DNA of 64,000 nucleotides, taken from positions 1 through 64,000 of the forward strand of contig JADGAX010000004.1 in NCBI GenBank assembly GCA_015231795.1, given 5' to 3'. Positions 8,244-16,566 of the stretch are shown piece by piece. Source of the stretch: Alphaproteobacteria bacterium (lineage in GTDB: Bacteria; Pseudomonadota; Alphaproteobacteria; Rhodospirillales; WMHbin7). How positions within the stretch are numbered: the first letter of the stretch is position 1; every line of letters starts with the position of its first letter. The notes under the pieces were generated by a model. The model ran no database searches. It was not told where the DNA came from and worked only from the letters and a program-made list of their open reading frames with translations. Made by a program: the position numbers and the translations under genes.

Positions 8244-8944
8244 TATTCAGGCAGCGACTGAGCATGAGCCAGAATGTCGGCCGAGACCGCAGGGTCGAGC
8301 GAGCGGAGAGCCGGCATCGCCTCGGCAGGCTGCCCGTTCAGCGACTTGTGCAGAAGCTGCCAGGGGTCGGTCTTCAAAGCGCCAACGGCGGCGCCGGTGC
8401 TGACCTTCTTGCCGTCAACGCCATGACAACCGGCGCACAGGGTGTTGAAATAAACCTCGCCCTTGGCGGCGTTGCCCTTCGGCTTGCCGGCGGCATCGAC
8501 ATACTTGTTCAGATCGGGCAGGCCCTTCGAGATGAAAAGACCCAGATCGGCGGCGTCCTGCGCGCCCAGCTTGCCCGCATAGGCGTGCTTGGCGTCCATG
8601 ACGGCGGCGGCGATGGCCTTGGGATCCTTGCCCGCCATGCCCGCAACGCCCTTGATGCCGGTGGCGTGGTCGTTCTTGCCGTAAACGCCGTCCTTGCCCT
8701 TGAAGTCCCAGCCGTGGCATTCCTTGCAACGCCAGGACTGCTTCGGATATTTGCCCGAAGCCGGATAGGCGGGGTGAGTCTCTTCCGGACGGGACTGCTT
8801 CAATTCCTTGAACCAGTTGTCATAGAGCTTGCCGCCCCTGGCCATGGCGGATACGTCCTCGGCGGCAGCCGCCGGAAGGACCGAACCGGTCAACCCCACC
8901 ATCAACGCCAAAGCGGCGATCATCGTCAGACCAAGAATCCTCAT
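8243..8944 (-). CDS. Periplasmic dihaem c-type cytochrome
   Basis: 233 residues with a Sec signal peptide (about 1-28, ending in AAAA-ED) and two haem sites: CKECH (73-77) and CAGCH (170-174). The first half has a WRCKECHGWDFKGKDG block; the second half is a class I-like cytochrome domain preceded by KGNAAKGEVYFNTLC. I cannot assign a named family. ATG 8944 follows AAAGGAA; the frame extends further upstream without a good site. It is the first gene of a two-gene unit with the NapC-type cytochrome and lies downstream of fccB on the same strand, 175 bp away. Confidence 0.88.
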   Translation of the reverse strand: MRILGLTMIAALALMVGLTGSVLPAAAAEDVSAMARGGKLYDNWFKELKQSRPEETHPAYPASGKYPKQSWRCKECHGWDFKGKDGVYGKNDHATGIKGVAGMAGKDPKAIAAAVMDAKHAYAGKLGAQDAADLGLFISKGLPDLNKYVDAAGKPKGNAAKGEVYFNTLCAGCHGVDGKKVSTGAAVGALKTDPWQLLHKSLNGQPAEAMPALRSLDPAVSADILAHAQSLPE

Positions 8945-9119
8945 CGCAACATTCCTTTTCTCTTGAACTTTGTTACGGTCCGGTCGCCCGTCCCGCCATT
9001 CTCCCACCAACAGTGCTAGTCACATTCCGACTGCCAAGCAATACCCCCGCCGGGTAGCCAACGCCCGCCCCCTTGAGGGAGCGGGCGAGGCTTTAAGCGG
9101 GCAGGTTAAGCTGCGTGAA

Positions 9120-10394
9120 TCAGCCCCAGCTGTCCTGGCTGATGCTCTGATACCAGCCGGTAGCGAAATCCGCTTCCTTCTTGCGGAATTGGGCATTCGC
9201 GCCCTTGGGGCTGACGCCGCCGGAACCCTTGACGCCGTCGATCTTGCCTTCGGTCACGGCATAGACCGCCGCAACCGAAATGCCGTAATCGGGGTTCAAG
9301 AGGCTGTAGCAGGTATTGATCGCCGAGAACGGCACCGGGGTGTTGCCCTTCAGCGTCGCCACGATGGCGGCAGCCGCCACCTTGGCCTGGCTGGAGGCCG
9401 AGTAACCCGACTTCGGCATGGCGCCGGCGATGCAAGCGTCGCCGATGACATACACGTCCTTGACCTGGGTCGATTCGAACGTGTTCGGATTGATCGGGCA
9501 GAAGCCGGTGGCGTTGGTCAAGCCCGACTTGATGGCCACCATGCCCGCCGACTGCGGCGGAATGATGTTGGCCACGGCGGGCTTGAACTTGTCGAAGTCG
9601 GTGGCGACGACGCCAGCCTTGGCGTCGACGCTCATGACCTTGCCGCCCTTGGCCGCCGGGACCCATTCGAGATGCTTCTCGTAGAGCTTCTCCCAACCTT
9701 CCTTGAACAGGCCCGACTTGGCGAAGTCGTCCTTCGAGTCGAGGATGATCACCTTCGACTTGGGCTTCTTGGCCTTCAGATAGTGGGCGATCAAGCTGGC
9801 GCGCTCGTACGGGCCGGGCGGGCAGCGGTAGGGGTTGGCGGGGGAAGAAATGATGACATGTCCGCCGTCCGGCATGGCTTCCAACTGCTTGTGCAACAGC
9901 GCGGTCTGCGGACCGGCCTTCCAAGCGTGCGGCATGATGTGCGAAGCGGCTTCGTCATAGCCGGGCAAAGCGCCCCACTTCATGTCGATGCCGGGCGACA
10001 CGATGCACTTGTCGTAGCTGAACGACTGGCCGTCGGCAGTCACCACCTTCTTGGCGGCGCCGTCAATGGCGGTGACGGTGGCGTTGACCACCTTGACGCC
10101 ATGCTTGGCCGAGAGCGCGTCGAACTTGCGTTCGATGAACGACATCGGGAACATGCCCGCCAGAACGGCGTTCGAGAACGGGCAGGTGAAGTGCGTCTTC
10201 TCGGCGTCGATCAGAGTGACGTCGAGAGCCGGATTGTAACGCTTCAGATATTTGGCCGCCGTGGCGCCGCCAAAACCGCCGCCGATAACCACGACGCGCT
10301 CGGAACCCGTCGTACAACCGGCGATGCCGAACGTCGAAACAGCGCCAGCGGCGCCGAGGAGACCGTTAAAAGTCCTGCGTGAAATCTTTGTCAT
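9120..10394 (-). CDS. fccB: Flavocytochrome c sulfide dehydrogenase, flavoprotein subunit
   Basis: 424 residues with a Tat signal (SRRTFNGLLGAAGAVS, near 5-20), so the FAD subunit is exported folded. VVVIGGGFGGATAAKYL is the FAD-binding motif. Cys residues in PYRCPPGPYERA and GFCPINPNTF fit the two cysteines of the FccB redox disulfide, and VIGDACIAG is the second FAD contact. FccB oxidises sulfide to sulfur or polysulfide in the periplasm and gives electrons to the cytochrome subunit, encoded immediately upstream. ATG 10394 has AGGGGGA at a good distance; an in-frame GTG at 10412 would overlap the fccA stop. Confidence 0.92.
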   Translation of the reverse strand: MTKISRRTFNGLLGAAGAVSTFGIAGCTTGSERVVVIGGGFGGATAAKYLKRYNPALDVTLIDAEKTHFTCPFSNAVLAGMFPMSFIERKFDALSAKHGVKVVNATVTAIDGAAKKVVTADGQSFSYDKCIVSPGIDMKWGALPGYDEAASHIMPHAWKAGPQTALLHKQLEAMPDGGHVIISSPANPYRCPPGPYERASLIAHYLKAKKPKSKVIILDSKDDFAKSGLFKEGWEKLYEKHLEWVPAAKGGKVMSVDAKAGVVATDFDKFKPAVANIIPPQSAGMVAIKSGLTNATGFCPINPNTFESTQVKDVYVIGDACIAGAMPKSGYSASSQAKVAAAAIVATLKGNTPVPFSAINTCYSLLNPDYGISVAAVYAVTEGKIDGVKGSGGVSPKGANAQFRKKEADFATGWYQSISQDSWG

Positions 10395-10408
10395 AGCGCT
10401 GGTCCCCC

Positions 10409-10711
10409 TCACTTCTTGGCAGTGTAATAGTCGACCATGGCGTCAAGGTCCTTATCGGAATAACCCTTGACGATACGGTCCATGATGGTGGCTTCGCGCT
10501 TGCCGCTCTTGTACTCGCGCAGAATCTGCTTCAGCTCGGCAGGCTTCTTTTCGTGGAAAGCAGGCATCGAGCCAAGGCTGCGTCCATCGGTGCCGTGGCA
10601 ACCGGCGCAAGCGTCGGCGGCAACTGAAATGGCATCCATGGCGCGGGCCGAAGGCGCTGCAAGCAGCGCCGCGGCCACGCAGAGTCCGGCTGTTAAGAGA
10701 CGTTTGGTCAT
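10409..10711 (-). CDS. fccA: Flavocytochrome c sulfide dehydrogenase, monohaem cytochrome subunit
   Basis: 100 residues: signal peptide ending in PSARA, then a small class I cytochrome with one haem site CAGCH and a distal Met candidate in GSMPAF. It accepts electrons from FccB. Many FccA proteins are dihaem; this one has a single haem, as in SoxE-like subunits. It starts the fccAB operon and its stop is 15 bp before the fccB ATG. Confidence 0.88.
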   Translation of the reverse strand: MTKRLLTAGLCVAAALLAAPSARAMDAISVAADACAGCHGTDGRSLGSMPAFHEKKPAELKQILREYKSGKREATIMDRIVKGYSDKDLDAMVDYYTAKK

Positions 10712-10816
10712 TGTGTCGATCCTCCCCGGGAGTCTGTGACGTTAAGTGGTTCGCGCTTTTTACGTCTTTATTAGGCAAAAAGTATCAAGTCGCGAAGCCG
10801 CTGACAATGCCCGATT

Positions 10817-10830
10817 TTGATACGGATCAA
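10817..10830. promoter_or_regulatory. FNR/Anr-type binding site in the fccA-tsuA divergent region
   Basis: TTGATACGGATCAA is a perfect match to the FNR-family consensus TTGAT-N4-ATCAA. It lies 106 bp upstream of the fccA start and 179 bp upstream of the importer start, in an AT-richer 297-bp gap (10712-11008) that otherwise shows no gene. It suggests that the divergent sulfur genes respond to oxygen; which promoter it serves is not known. Confidence 0.75.
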
Positions 10831-11008
10831 TCCTGATGAAATGAAGGCAATATTAAATTTATCTAATTTAGCGTCAGCAAATCTTATCATTGACAAAGAC
10901 TTACGCAGGCGGCTTGCCGGGCCGCTATTTCTTCATGTAGTTATATAAGCAAAATGAGAGGCAAGCCCCAATGGGCCTGCGGCTTGAAACCGGCTTGGGA
11001 GGATGAAC

Positions 11009-12106
11009 GTGTTCGAGATGGATGTCTTAACGAAGGTCACGCTAGGCGCCTTTCTGCTGGGCGGGGTGCTGGGTGCCCTGGCCCTGAAAAGCAATTTCTG
11101 CACCATGGGCGCCTTGTCCGACATCGTCTTCATGGAAGACTGGCGGCGCTTCCGTTCGTGGATGCTGGCCGTCGCCGTTGCCATCCTGGGCACGCAGGGC
11201 ATGCACATGGCGGGCATGCTGGATATCGGCAAGGCCAATTTCCTGACTCCCAGCCTGGGCTGGGCGGGCGCCATTATCGGCGGACTATTGTTCGGCTATG
11301 GCATGACCATGGCGGGCGGTTGCGGCAACAAAACCCTGGTGCGTCTGGGGGCAGGCAACCTGAAATCGCTGGTCGTCGTTCTGGTCCTGGGCTTTACCGG
11401 CTATATGACCATGCGCGGCTTGATCGCGGTGCCCCGCATCGAGCTGGAAAGAACCAATCTGGATTTCAAGGCTCTGGGCATTGCCAGCCAGGGCATTCCC
11501 GCCATTCTGGGCAGCCTGGGATTGGAAGCGGCGACGGCGCGCATCGCGGCCATCGCCATCGTGGCGGGCGGCCTGCTGATCTTCTGCTTGAAAAGCAAAG
11601 AGTTCCTGACCTCGCCGGTGCATCTGTTCAGCGGCGTCGCCATCGGCTTGATCATCGCCGGCGGCTGGGCGGTTTCCGGCATCCTGGGGGCTGACGAATT
11701 CGACCCCCTGCCCCTGACCTCCTACACCTTCGTCGGCCCCACCAGCGACACGATGCAATATCTGATGACCTTTACGGGGTCCAAGATGAATTTCGGCGTC
11801 GCCGCCGTGATCGGCGTGGTGACGGGATCGTTCCTGGCCGCCATCCTGACCGGCGAATTCCATATCGAGGCTTTCAGCGACGCTTCCGACATGAAGCGCC
11901 ACCTTCTGGGAGCGGCCATGATGGGCGTGGGCGGCGTGCTGGCCATGGGCTGCACCTTCGGCCAGGGCCTGACCGGCATGTCGACGCTGGCCCTAAGCTC
12001 GGTGATCGCCCTGGTTTCGATCTGCATCGGCGGCGTCTGGGGCCTGCGCTCGATGGAGGAAGGCAGCGTGATGGGCGGTCTTCGCGCCGTCTTCGTGCGC
12101 AGCTGA
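11009..12106 (+). CDS. tsuA: YeeE/YedE (TsuA-type) thiosulfate/sulfur transporter
   Basis: A membrane protein of about 365 residues with nine or more hydrophobic segments and the YeeE/YedE cysteine motifs: SNFCTMGA, AGGCGNK and MGCTFGQG. In TsuA these cysteines line the path that passes thiosulfate inward. The gene opens a run with soxY and soxZ, so uptake or handling of sulfane sulfur fits. GGGAGG at 10997-11002 touches ATG 11003, so I prefer the in-frame GTG at 11009 with six-base spacing; ATG 11018 is another option. Confidence 0.88.
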   Translation: MFEMDVLTKVTLGAFLLGGVLGALALKSNFCTMGALSDIVFMEDWRRFRSWMLAVAVAILGTQGMHMAGMLDIGKANFLTPSLGWAGAIIGGLLFGYGMTMAGGCGNKTLVRLGAGNLKSLVVVLVLGFTGYMTMRGLIAVPRIELERTNLDFKALGIASQGIPAILGSLGLEAATARIAAIAIVAGGLLIFCLKSKEFLTSPVHLFSGVAIGLIIAGGWAVSGILGADEFDPLPLTSYTFVGPTSDTMQYLMTFTGSKMNFGVAAVIGVVTGSFLAAILTGEFHIEAFSDASDMKRHLLGAAMMGVGGVLAMGCTFGQGLTGMSTLALSSVIALVSICIGGVWGLRSMEEGSVMGGLRAVFVRS

Positions 12107-12140
12107 TTTTCATATTCGGTTTATGAAAGAGGAGTCGTGA

Positions 12141-12611
12141 ATGTCTAGTGAACTGAAACCGTCCGCCCTGACCCGGCGCGAGATGCTTCTGGCCAGCGCC
12201 GCCTTGCTGGCCTTCGCGGCCACCGGCACGATGCCGGGCACGGCCCAGGCCACCCCGGCCGAGGTCGATGCCGCCGTCAAGAAGCTGACCAACAACGCCG
12301 CCGTCAAGCCGGGCAAGGTGACGTTGGAACTGCCCGAGATCGCCGAGAACGGCGCCAGCGTTCCGATGACGGTCAAGGTCGAAAGCCCGATGACCGACAA
12401 GGATCACGTGACGGCCATTCACATTTTCGCTGAAGGCAATCCCCGCCCCGTCGTGCTGTCGGTCAAGATCGGGCCGCGCGCGGGCAAGGCGGAATTCGCC
12501 ATCCGCATTCGCATGGCGCAGACGCAGAACGTGCTTGCAGTCGCCGTCATGAGCGATGGCCAAGCCTTCAGCGCCAAGAAAGAAGTCAAAGTCACCGCCG
12601 GCGGCTGCTGA
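12141..12611 (+). CDS. soxY: Sulfur carrier subunit SoxY
   Basis: 156 residues with a Tat signal (TRREMLLASAALLAFAATG) and the SoxY immunoglobulin-like fold. SoxY carries sulfur intermediates on the Cys of a C-terminal arm, normally GGCGG. Here the protein ends GGC, so the carrier Cys is present as the last residue but the two final glycines are missing. It sits 34 bp after tsuA and 25 bp before soxZ. No soxAX, soxB or soxCD is in the window. Confidence 0.92.
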   Translation: MSSELKPSALTRREMLLASAALLAFAATGTMPGTAQATPAEVDAAVKKLTNNAAVKPGKVTLELPEIAENGASVPMTVKVESPMTDKDHVTAIHIFAEGNPRPVVLSVKIGPRAGKAEFAIRIRMAQTQNVLAVAVMSDGQAFSAKKEVKVTAGGC

Positions 12612-12636
12612 GCGGACATCGTTAGGAGATACGAAC

Positions 12637-12957
12637 ATGGCAGCAGCTCAAGTGCGCGTTCCCTCGTCCGCCAAGAAGGGCGAGGTGATCGAAATCAAGA
12701 CCCGCATCCAGCACGATATGGAAACCGGCATGCGCAAGGATTCCTCGGGCAAGACGGTTCCCCGTCTGATGCTGAAGTCCTTCGTCTGCAAGTACAACGG
12801 CGCCACGGTGTTCGAAGCCGATTTCGACACCTCGGTTTCGGCCAACCCGATTTTGTCCTTCTTTACGGTGGCCACCGAAAGCGGCAAGCTGGAATTCATC
12901 TGGACCGACGACAACAACGTCGCCGTCAAGGAAGAAGCCAGCATCACGGTTGCGTAA
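12637..12957 (+). CDS. soxZ: SoxZ, partner of the SoxY sulfur carrier
   Basis: 106 residues covering the full SoxZ domain: VIEIKTRIQHDMETGMRKD near the N-terminus and TVATESGKLEFIWTDD near the end are typical. SoxZ forms the heterodimer with SoxY; it has no signal of its own and is exported with SoxY by the Tat route. ATG 12637 follows TAGGAGA; the upstream in-frame Met would overlap soxY. Confidence 0.94.
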   Translation: MAAAQVRVPSSAKKGEVIEIKTRIQHDMETGMRKDSSGKTVPRLMLKSFVCKYNGATVFEADFDTSVSANPILSFFTVATESGKLEFIWTDDNNVAVKEEASITVA

Positions 12958-12964
12958 TACCGTT

Positions 12965-12992
12965 TTGCATTAATCGTGTCCGATTAATGCAA
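12965..12992. other. Hairpin just downstream of soxZ
   Basis: TTGCATTAATCG (12965-12976) and its exact complement (12981-12992) form a 12-bp stem with a 4-base loop, starting 7 bases after the soxZ stop codon. There is no T run, so it is more likely a mRNA 3'-end stabiliser or protein site than an intrinsic terminator. Confidence 0.55.
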
Positions 12993-12994
12993 GC

Positions 12995-13076
12995 CTCAGG
13001 CGCCGGGCGGGATGCTCCGCATCCCTTGGCTCCCGCGCCTTTGGGCGCGCGCGGGCCTTGCCCGCGTCCAAGCGGC
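12995..13076 (+). repeat. Three-hairpin dispersed repeat, copy 1
   Basis: An 82-bp unit that folds into three successive hairpins: GGGATGC-tcc-GCATCCC, GCGCC-ttt-GGGCGC (with extra G/C pairs), and GCGGGC-ctt-GCCCGC, ending in CAAGCGGC. A second copy in inverted orientation is at 56096-56171; stems differ in sequence but keep pairing. It follows soxZ in sense orientation. Confidence 0.7.
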
Positions 13077-13123
13077 AATGAGTCATACTTTCTGCCGCTT
13101 GGTATAAATTAGCGCTGTCTTGC

Positions 13124-13165
13124 AAAAACCCCGCGATGCCTGTTAGCTGGCGTCGCGGGGTTTTT
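13124..13165. terminator. Intrinsic terminator after the tsuA-soxYZ unit
   Basis: AAAAACCCCGCGA (13124-13136) pairs exactly with TCGCGGGGTTTTT (13153-13165); the T run at the 3' side marks a plus-strand terminator, and the A run makes it usable on the other strand as well. Confidence 0.85.
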
Positions 13166-13229
13166 CATGACTGCGATGCGCCGTCCATGACCATGGCGAA
13201 CCATGAGTGGCTGTGTTAGAAAATTCCCC

Positions 13230-13637
13230 ATGACCAAGCCAATCAAACGCGTCCTTCTTTTAGCAATGGCCCTTGCGCTGGTCGGCGCCGCCATCGCTTT
13301 CTGGATCGGCCAGGATCGGGGAAGCGTTGCAAGCCCATCGGCGCCCGGCCTGTCCACAGCCGCCTTGGAAGGCAAGTCGGTCTTCGAAAAGAATTGCGGC
13401 GAATGTCACGGCCTCGACGCCATGGGCACCGACAAAGGGCCGCCCCTGATCCATCGCATCTACAAACCCGGCCACCATTCCGACATATCTTTTTACATGG
13501 CCGTGCAAAATGGCGTGAAGGCGCATCACTGGCCTTTCGGCGACATGCCGGCACAGCCCGAGGTGACGCAAGATCAGGTCGCCATGATTTTGCGCTATAT
13601 CCGTGAATCGCAACTGGCGGCGGGTATCGGCTCATGA
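13230..13637 (+). CDS. Monohaem c-type cytochrome, membrane-anchored or exported
   Basis: About 135 residues: an N-terminal hydrophobic segment (VLLLAMALALVGAAIAFWI) without a clear cleavage site, then a class I cytochrome domain with CGECH and a Met candidate in GDMPAQP. It probably carries electrons in the periplasm; the sulfur oxidation setting makes it a candidate acceptor, but a terminator separates it from soxZ. Start uncertain: ATG 13203 is in frame nine codons upstream, and neither has a good ribosome binding site. Confidence 0.82.
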   Translation: MTKPIKRVLLLAMALALVGAAIAFWIGQDRGSVASPSAPGLSTAALEGKSVFEKNCGECHGLDAMGTDKGPPLIHRIYKPGHHSDISFYMAVQNGVKAHHWPFGDMPAQPEVTQDQVAMILRYIRESQLAAGIGS

Positions 13638-13712
13638 CAAGCCCCTGTCTTGCAATAGGAGCAAGGCGCGCCTAGGTTAAGGCTGGTTTCTGATCACCGG
13701 ATAGATATTGCC

Positions 13713-14933
13713 ATGTCCGCCGCCTCCGCTAGCACCTCTTTGGCCTATTCCTGCGCCGGACATGTCTATGCGCACATATTCGACCCCATCTTCTTCGTGG
13801 TCGCTCTGGCCCTGCCCAAGGCCATGGGCCTGGCCTATGAGGACGCGCTGCTGCTGATCATCGGCGGCAAGGTGCTTTATGGCGTTCTGGCGCCGGGGGC
13901 GGGCTGGCTGGGCGACCGCTGGAGCGCGGTGGGCATGATGCTGATCTTTTTTATCGGCCTGGGACTGGCGGGCATCGCCACCGGACTGGCCGACAATCCT
14001 TTCCAACTGTCGCTGGGCCTGGCCGGGCTGGGCTTCTTCGGCTCGATCTATCATCCGGTCGGCACCGCCTGGCTGGTGCGCAACGCCACCAACCGCGGCA
14101 AGGCCCTGGGATTGAACGGGATCTTCGGTGGCCTGGGAGCGGCCCTGGGCGGCATCGTGGCCGGAGCGCTAACCGACGCCATTTCCTGGCGCGCCGCCTT
14201 CATCATTCCCGGCGTCGTCGTCTTGGCCTCGGGCCTGCTGTTCGCCTACAGCTTGAAGAAGGGCCAAGTCGTCGAAATCAAGGAAGACCTGAAGCCGCAC
14301 GCCGCCCCCAGCAAGGGCGAGACCATTCATGCCGGGTTGATCCTGACGCTGACCATGCTGTGCACAGGGCTGATCTATCAGGTGACGCAGCCAGCCCTGC
14401 CCAAATTGTTCGAAGCCCGCCTGGGCGACGTGCTGGGCGACGGCCTTTTGGGCGTCGGCGGACTGGTCACCCTGATCTACACCGTTGCCGGACTGTTTCA
14501 ACTGGTGGCCGGTCACTGGGCCGACCGCTATCCGCTGCGCTATGTCTATGCCGGGGTCTATCTGGCTCAGGTGCCGATGCTGCTGGCCGCCGCCTGGGTG
14601 GGCGGACTGCCGCTGGCCCTGGTGGCCATGGTCATGGTCAGCATGAATCTGGCTGGCATTCCGGCGGAAAACAGCCTGTTGGCCCGCTATACGCCCGCCA
14701 AATGGCGCGGCACCGCCTTTGGCATGAAATTCGTGCTCAGTTTCGGCATCAGCGGCATGGGCGTGCCCCTGATGGCCGTCATCTTGAAGAACACCGGCGA
14801 TTTCATCTGGGTGTTCCTGCTGTTGTCGCTGATGGCGGTCATTGTCGTTGCGGCCAGCCTGATGCTGCCCAGGGACGCGCCTAAGCCGACGGCCTTGGAA
14901 GAAGCGGAAGCTCAGGCCCAAGCCACAACCTAA
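13713..14933 (+). CDS. Major facilitator superfamily transporter
   Basis: 406 residues with about 12 hydrophobic segments. The MFS motif A equivalent appears as GAGWLGDRWSAVG (about 64-76), repeated weakly in the second half as GHWADRYPLRYV. FGSIYHPVGTAWLVRN in TM4 resembles motifs of the fosmidomycin-resistance/nitrate-like MFS branches. Substrate not recognisable. It follows the cytochrome gene in the same direction, 75 bp away. Confidence 0.85.
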   Translation: MSAASASTSLAYSCAGHVYAHIFDPIFFVVALALPKAMGLAYEDALLLIIGGKVLYGVLAPGAGWLGDRWSAVGMMLIFFIGLGLAGIATGLADNPFQLSLGLAGLGFFGSIYHPVGTAWLVRNATNRGKALGLNGIFGGLGAALGGIVAGALTDAISWRAAFIIPGVVVLASGLLFAYSLKKGQVVEIKEDLKPHAAPSKGETIHAGLILTLTMLCTGLIYQVTQPALPKLFEARLGDVLGDGLLGVGGLVTLIYTVAGLFQLVAGHWADRYPLRYVYAGVYLAQVPMLLAAAWVGGLPLALVAMVMVSMNLAGIPAENSLLARYTPAKWRGTAFGMKFVLSFGISGMGVPLMAVILKNTGDFIWVFLLLSLMAVIVVAASLMLPRDAPKPTALEEAEAQAQATT

Positions 14934-15068
14934 CCCGTTCAGGTAGGCTTTCCCCTTGCTTTCGGGCAGGGAAATCCCTATGTTCCCGCCGTCCGTTGCC
15001 GCTTGATGGCTTTCGCTCCGGGGCGCACCCCGGCGGACGTTCCCCCCTTTAGATAGCCGAGGAATGTC

Positions 15069-16283
15069 ATGGCCAAGATTCAGGTCAAAACCCCGCTGGT
15101 CGAGCTTGATGGCGACGAAATGACGCGCATCATCTGGCAGTTCATCAAGGACAAGCTGATCTTGCCCTATCTCGACGTCAAACTCGAATATTACGACTTG
15201 TCGATCGAGCATCGCGACGCCACGGACGACTTGGTGACGGTCGATTCCGCCAACGCCATCAAGAAGCATGGCGTGGGCGTGAAATGCGCCACCATCACGC
15301 CCGACGAAGCCAGGGTGAAGGAATTCGGGCTTAAGCAGATGTGGAAATCGCCCAACGGCACTATCCGCAACATTCTGGACGGCACGGTCTTTCGCGAACC
15401 CATCATCATGAAGAACGTGCCGCGTCTGGTTCCCGGTTGGACGCAGCCCATCGTGATCGGCCGCCACGCTTTCGGCGATCAGTACAAAGCCACCGATTTC
15501 CTGGTGCCGGGCAAGGGCAAACTGACCATGACCTTCACGCCCGACGATGGCGGGCAACCCATCACGCATGACGTATTCCAGTTTCCCGGCGCTGGCGTCG
15601 CCATGGGCATGTACAACCTGGACGAATCGATCCGGGGCTTTGCCAGGGCCTGCATGAATTACGCCCAGATGAAGGGCTGGCCGCTGTATCTGTCGACCAA
15701 GAACACGATCCTGAAAGCCTATGACGGGCGTTTCAAGGATTTGTTCCAGGAAGTTTACGACCGCGAATTTGCCGACAGTTTCAAATCCAAGAGCATCACC
15801 TACGAACACCGCCTCATCGACGACATGGTGGCCTGCGCAATGAAATGGTCGGGCGGCTTTGTCTGGGCCTGCAAGAATTACGACGGCGACGTGCAATCCG
15901 ACACCGTGGCCCAGGGCTTCGGATCATTGGGTCTGATGGCCTCGGTCCTGATGAGTCCCGACGGCAAGACGGTGGAAGCGGAAGCGGCGCACGGCACGGT
16001 CACCCGCCATTATCGCGAACATCAGAAGGGCAAGGAAACCAGCACCAATCCCATCGCCAGCATCTTCGCCTGGACCAGAGGCCTTTACTATCGCGGCCAG
16101 TTCGATGGCCAGCCCGAGGTGCAGAAATTTGCCGAGACTCTGGAGCGCGTTTGCATCGAAACCGTGGAAGGCGGGCAGATGACCAAGGATCTGGCCATCC
16201 TGATCGGTCCTTCGCAGCCCTGGCTGACCACCACCTTGTTCCTGGACGCCATCGACGCCAACCTAAAAAAGGCGATGGGGTAA
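15069..16283 (+). CDS. icd: NADP-dependent isocitrate dehydrogenase
   Basis: 404 residues, colinear with the homodimeric eukaryote-like IDH common in alphaproteobacteria: [13 protein letters not shown] at the start, [21 protein letters not shown] (isocitrate binding), [11 protein letters not shown] and [24 protein letters not shown] (metal ligands), then [12 protein letters not shown]. It makes 2-oxoglutarate and NADPH in the TCA cycle. ATG 15069 has GAGGAATG just upstream. The 135-bp gap before it holds a GC-rich palindrome (CCGGGG/CCCCGG, near 15018-15033). Confidence 0.97.
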   Translation: MAKIQVKTPLVELDGDEMTRIIWQFIKDKLILPYLDVKLEYYDLSIEHRDATDDLVTVDSANAIKKHGVGVKCATITPDEARVKEFGLKQMWKSPNGTIRNILDGTVFREPIIMKNVPRLVPGWTQPIVIGRHAFGDQYKATDFLVPGKGKLTMTFTPDDGGQPITHDVFQFPGAGVAMGMYNLDESIRGFARACMNYAQMKGWPLYLSTKNTILKAYDGRFKDLFQEVYDREFADSFKSKSITYEHRLIDDMVACAMKWSGGFVWACKNYDGDVQSDTVAQGFGSLGLMASVLMSPDGKTVEAEAAHGTVTRHYREHQKGKETSTNPIASIFAWTRGLYYRGQFDGQPEVQKFAETLERVCIETVEGGQMTKDLAILIGPSQPWLTTTLFLDAIDANLKKAMG

Positions 16284-16295
16284 GGTTTGACAGCA

Positions 16296-16335
16296 AACCT
16301 CCGATGTTATAACATGCGTTAGAACATCGGAGGTT
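16296..16335. promoter_or_regulatory. Palindromic operator of the AbrB-Doc toxin-antitoxin pair
   Basis: AACCTCCGATGTT (16296-16308) is repeated exactly inverted at 16323-16335. The right arm contains the GGAGG ribosome binding site of the antitoxin gene, whose ATG follows at 16339. Autorepression by the AbrB-type antitoxin at this site, with direct cover of the translation start, is inferred. Confidence 0.7.
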
Positions 16336-16338
16336 GTC

Positions 16339-16566
16339 ATGTCATCCAGCACGACGATTCGCAAAATTGGCAATTCCCTTGGAATTATCCTGGGCAAGGG
16401 TCAGCTTGATGAGTTTGGCCTTAAGGAAGGCGACAAACTTTATGTCGTCAGTTCGTCCGAAGGGCTGACTCTGACCCCCTACGACAATGACTTCTCGCGT
16501 CAGATGGAAACCGCCAAAAGCGTCATGGGCCGGTATCGCAACACGCTGCGGGAATTATCGAAATGA
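16339..16566 (+). CDS. AbrB/MazE-type antitoxin
   Basis: 75 residues. The N-terminal half (TIRKIGNSLGIILGKGQLDEFGLKEGDKLYV) is a swapped-hairpin AbrB/MazE DNA-binding domain; the C-terminal half should bind the toxin. It overlaps the Doc-type toxin gene by four bases (ATGA). The palindrome immediately upstream is a natural operator. Confidence 0.88.
   Translation: MSSSTTIRKIGNSLGIILGKGQLDEFGLKEGDKLYVVSSSEGLTLTPYDNDFSRQMETAKSVMGRYRNTLRELSK

Noticed and set aside
9062-9087. GC-rich hairpin after fccB as an intrinsic terminator
   Set aside because: The stem CGCCCGC/GCGGGCG is present but no T run follows on the minus strand, so it was not called.
14169-15896. A 575-residue open frame on the minus strand
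   Set aside because: It spans two real genes on the other strand (MFS transporter and icd) and their gap, with no recognisable domain.
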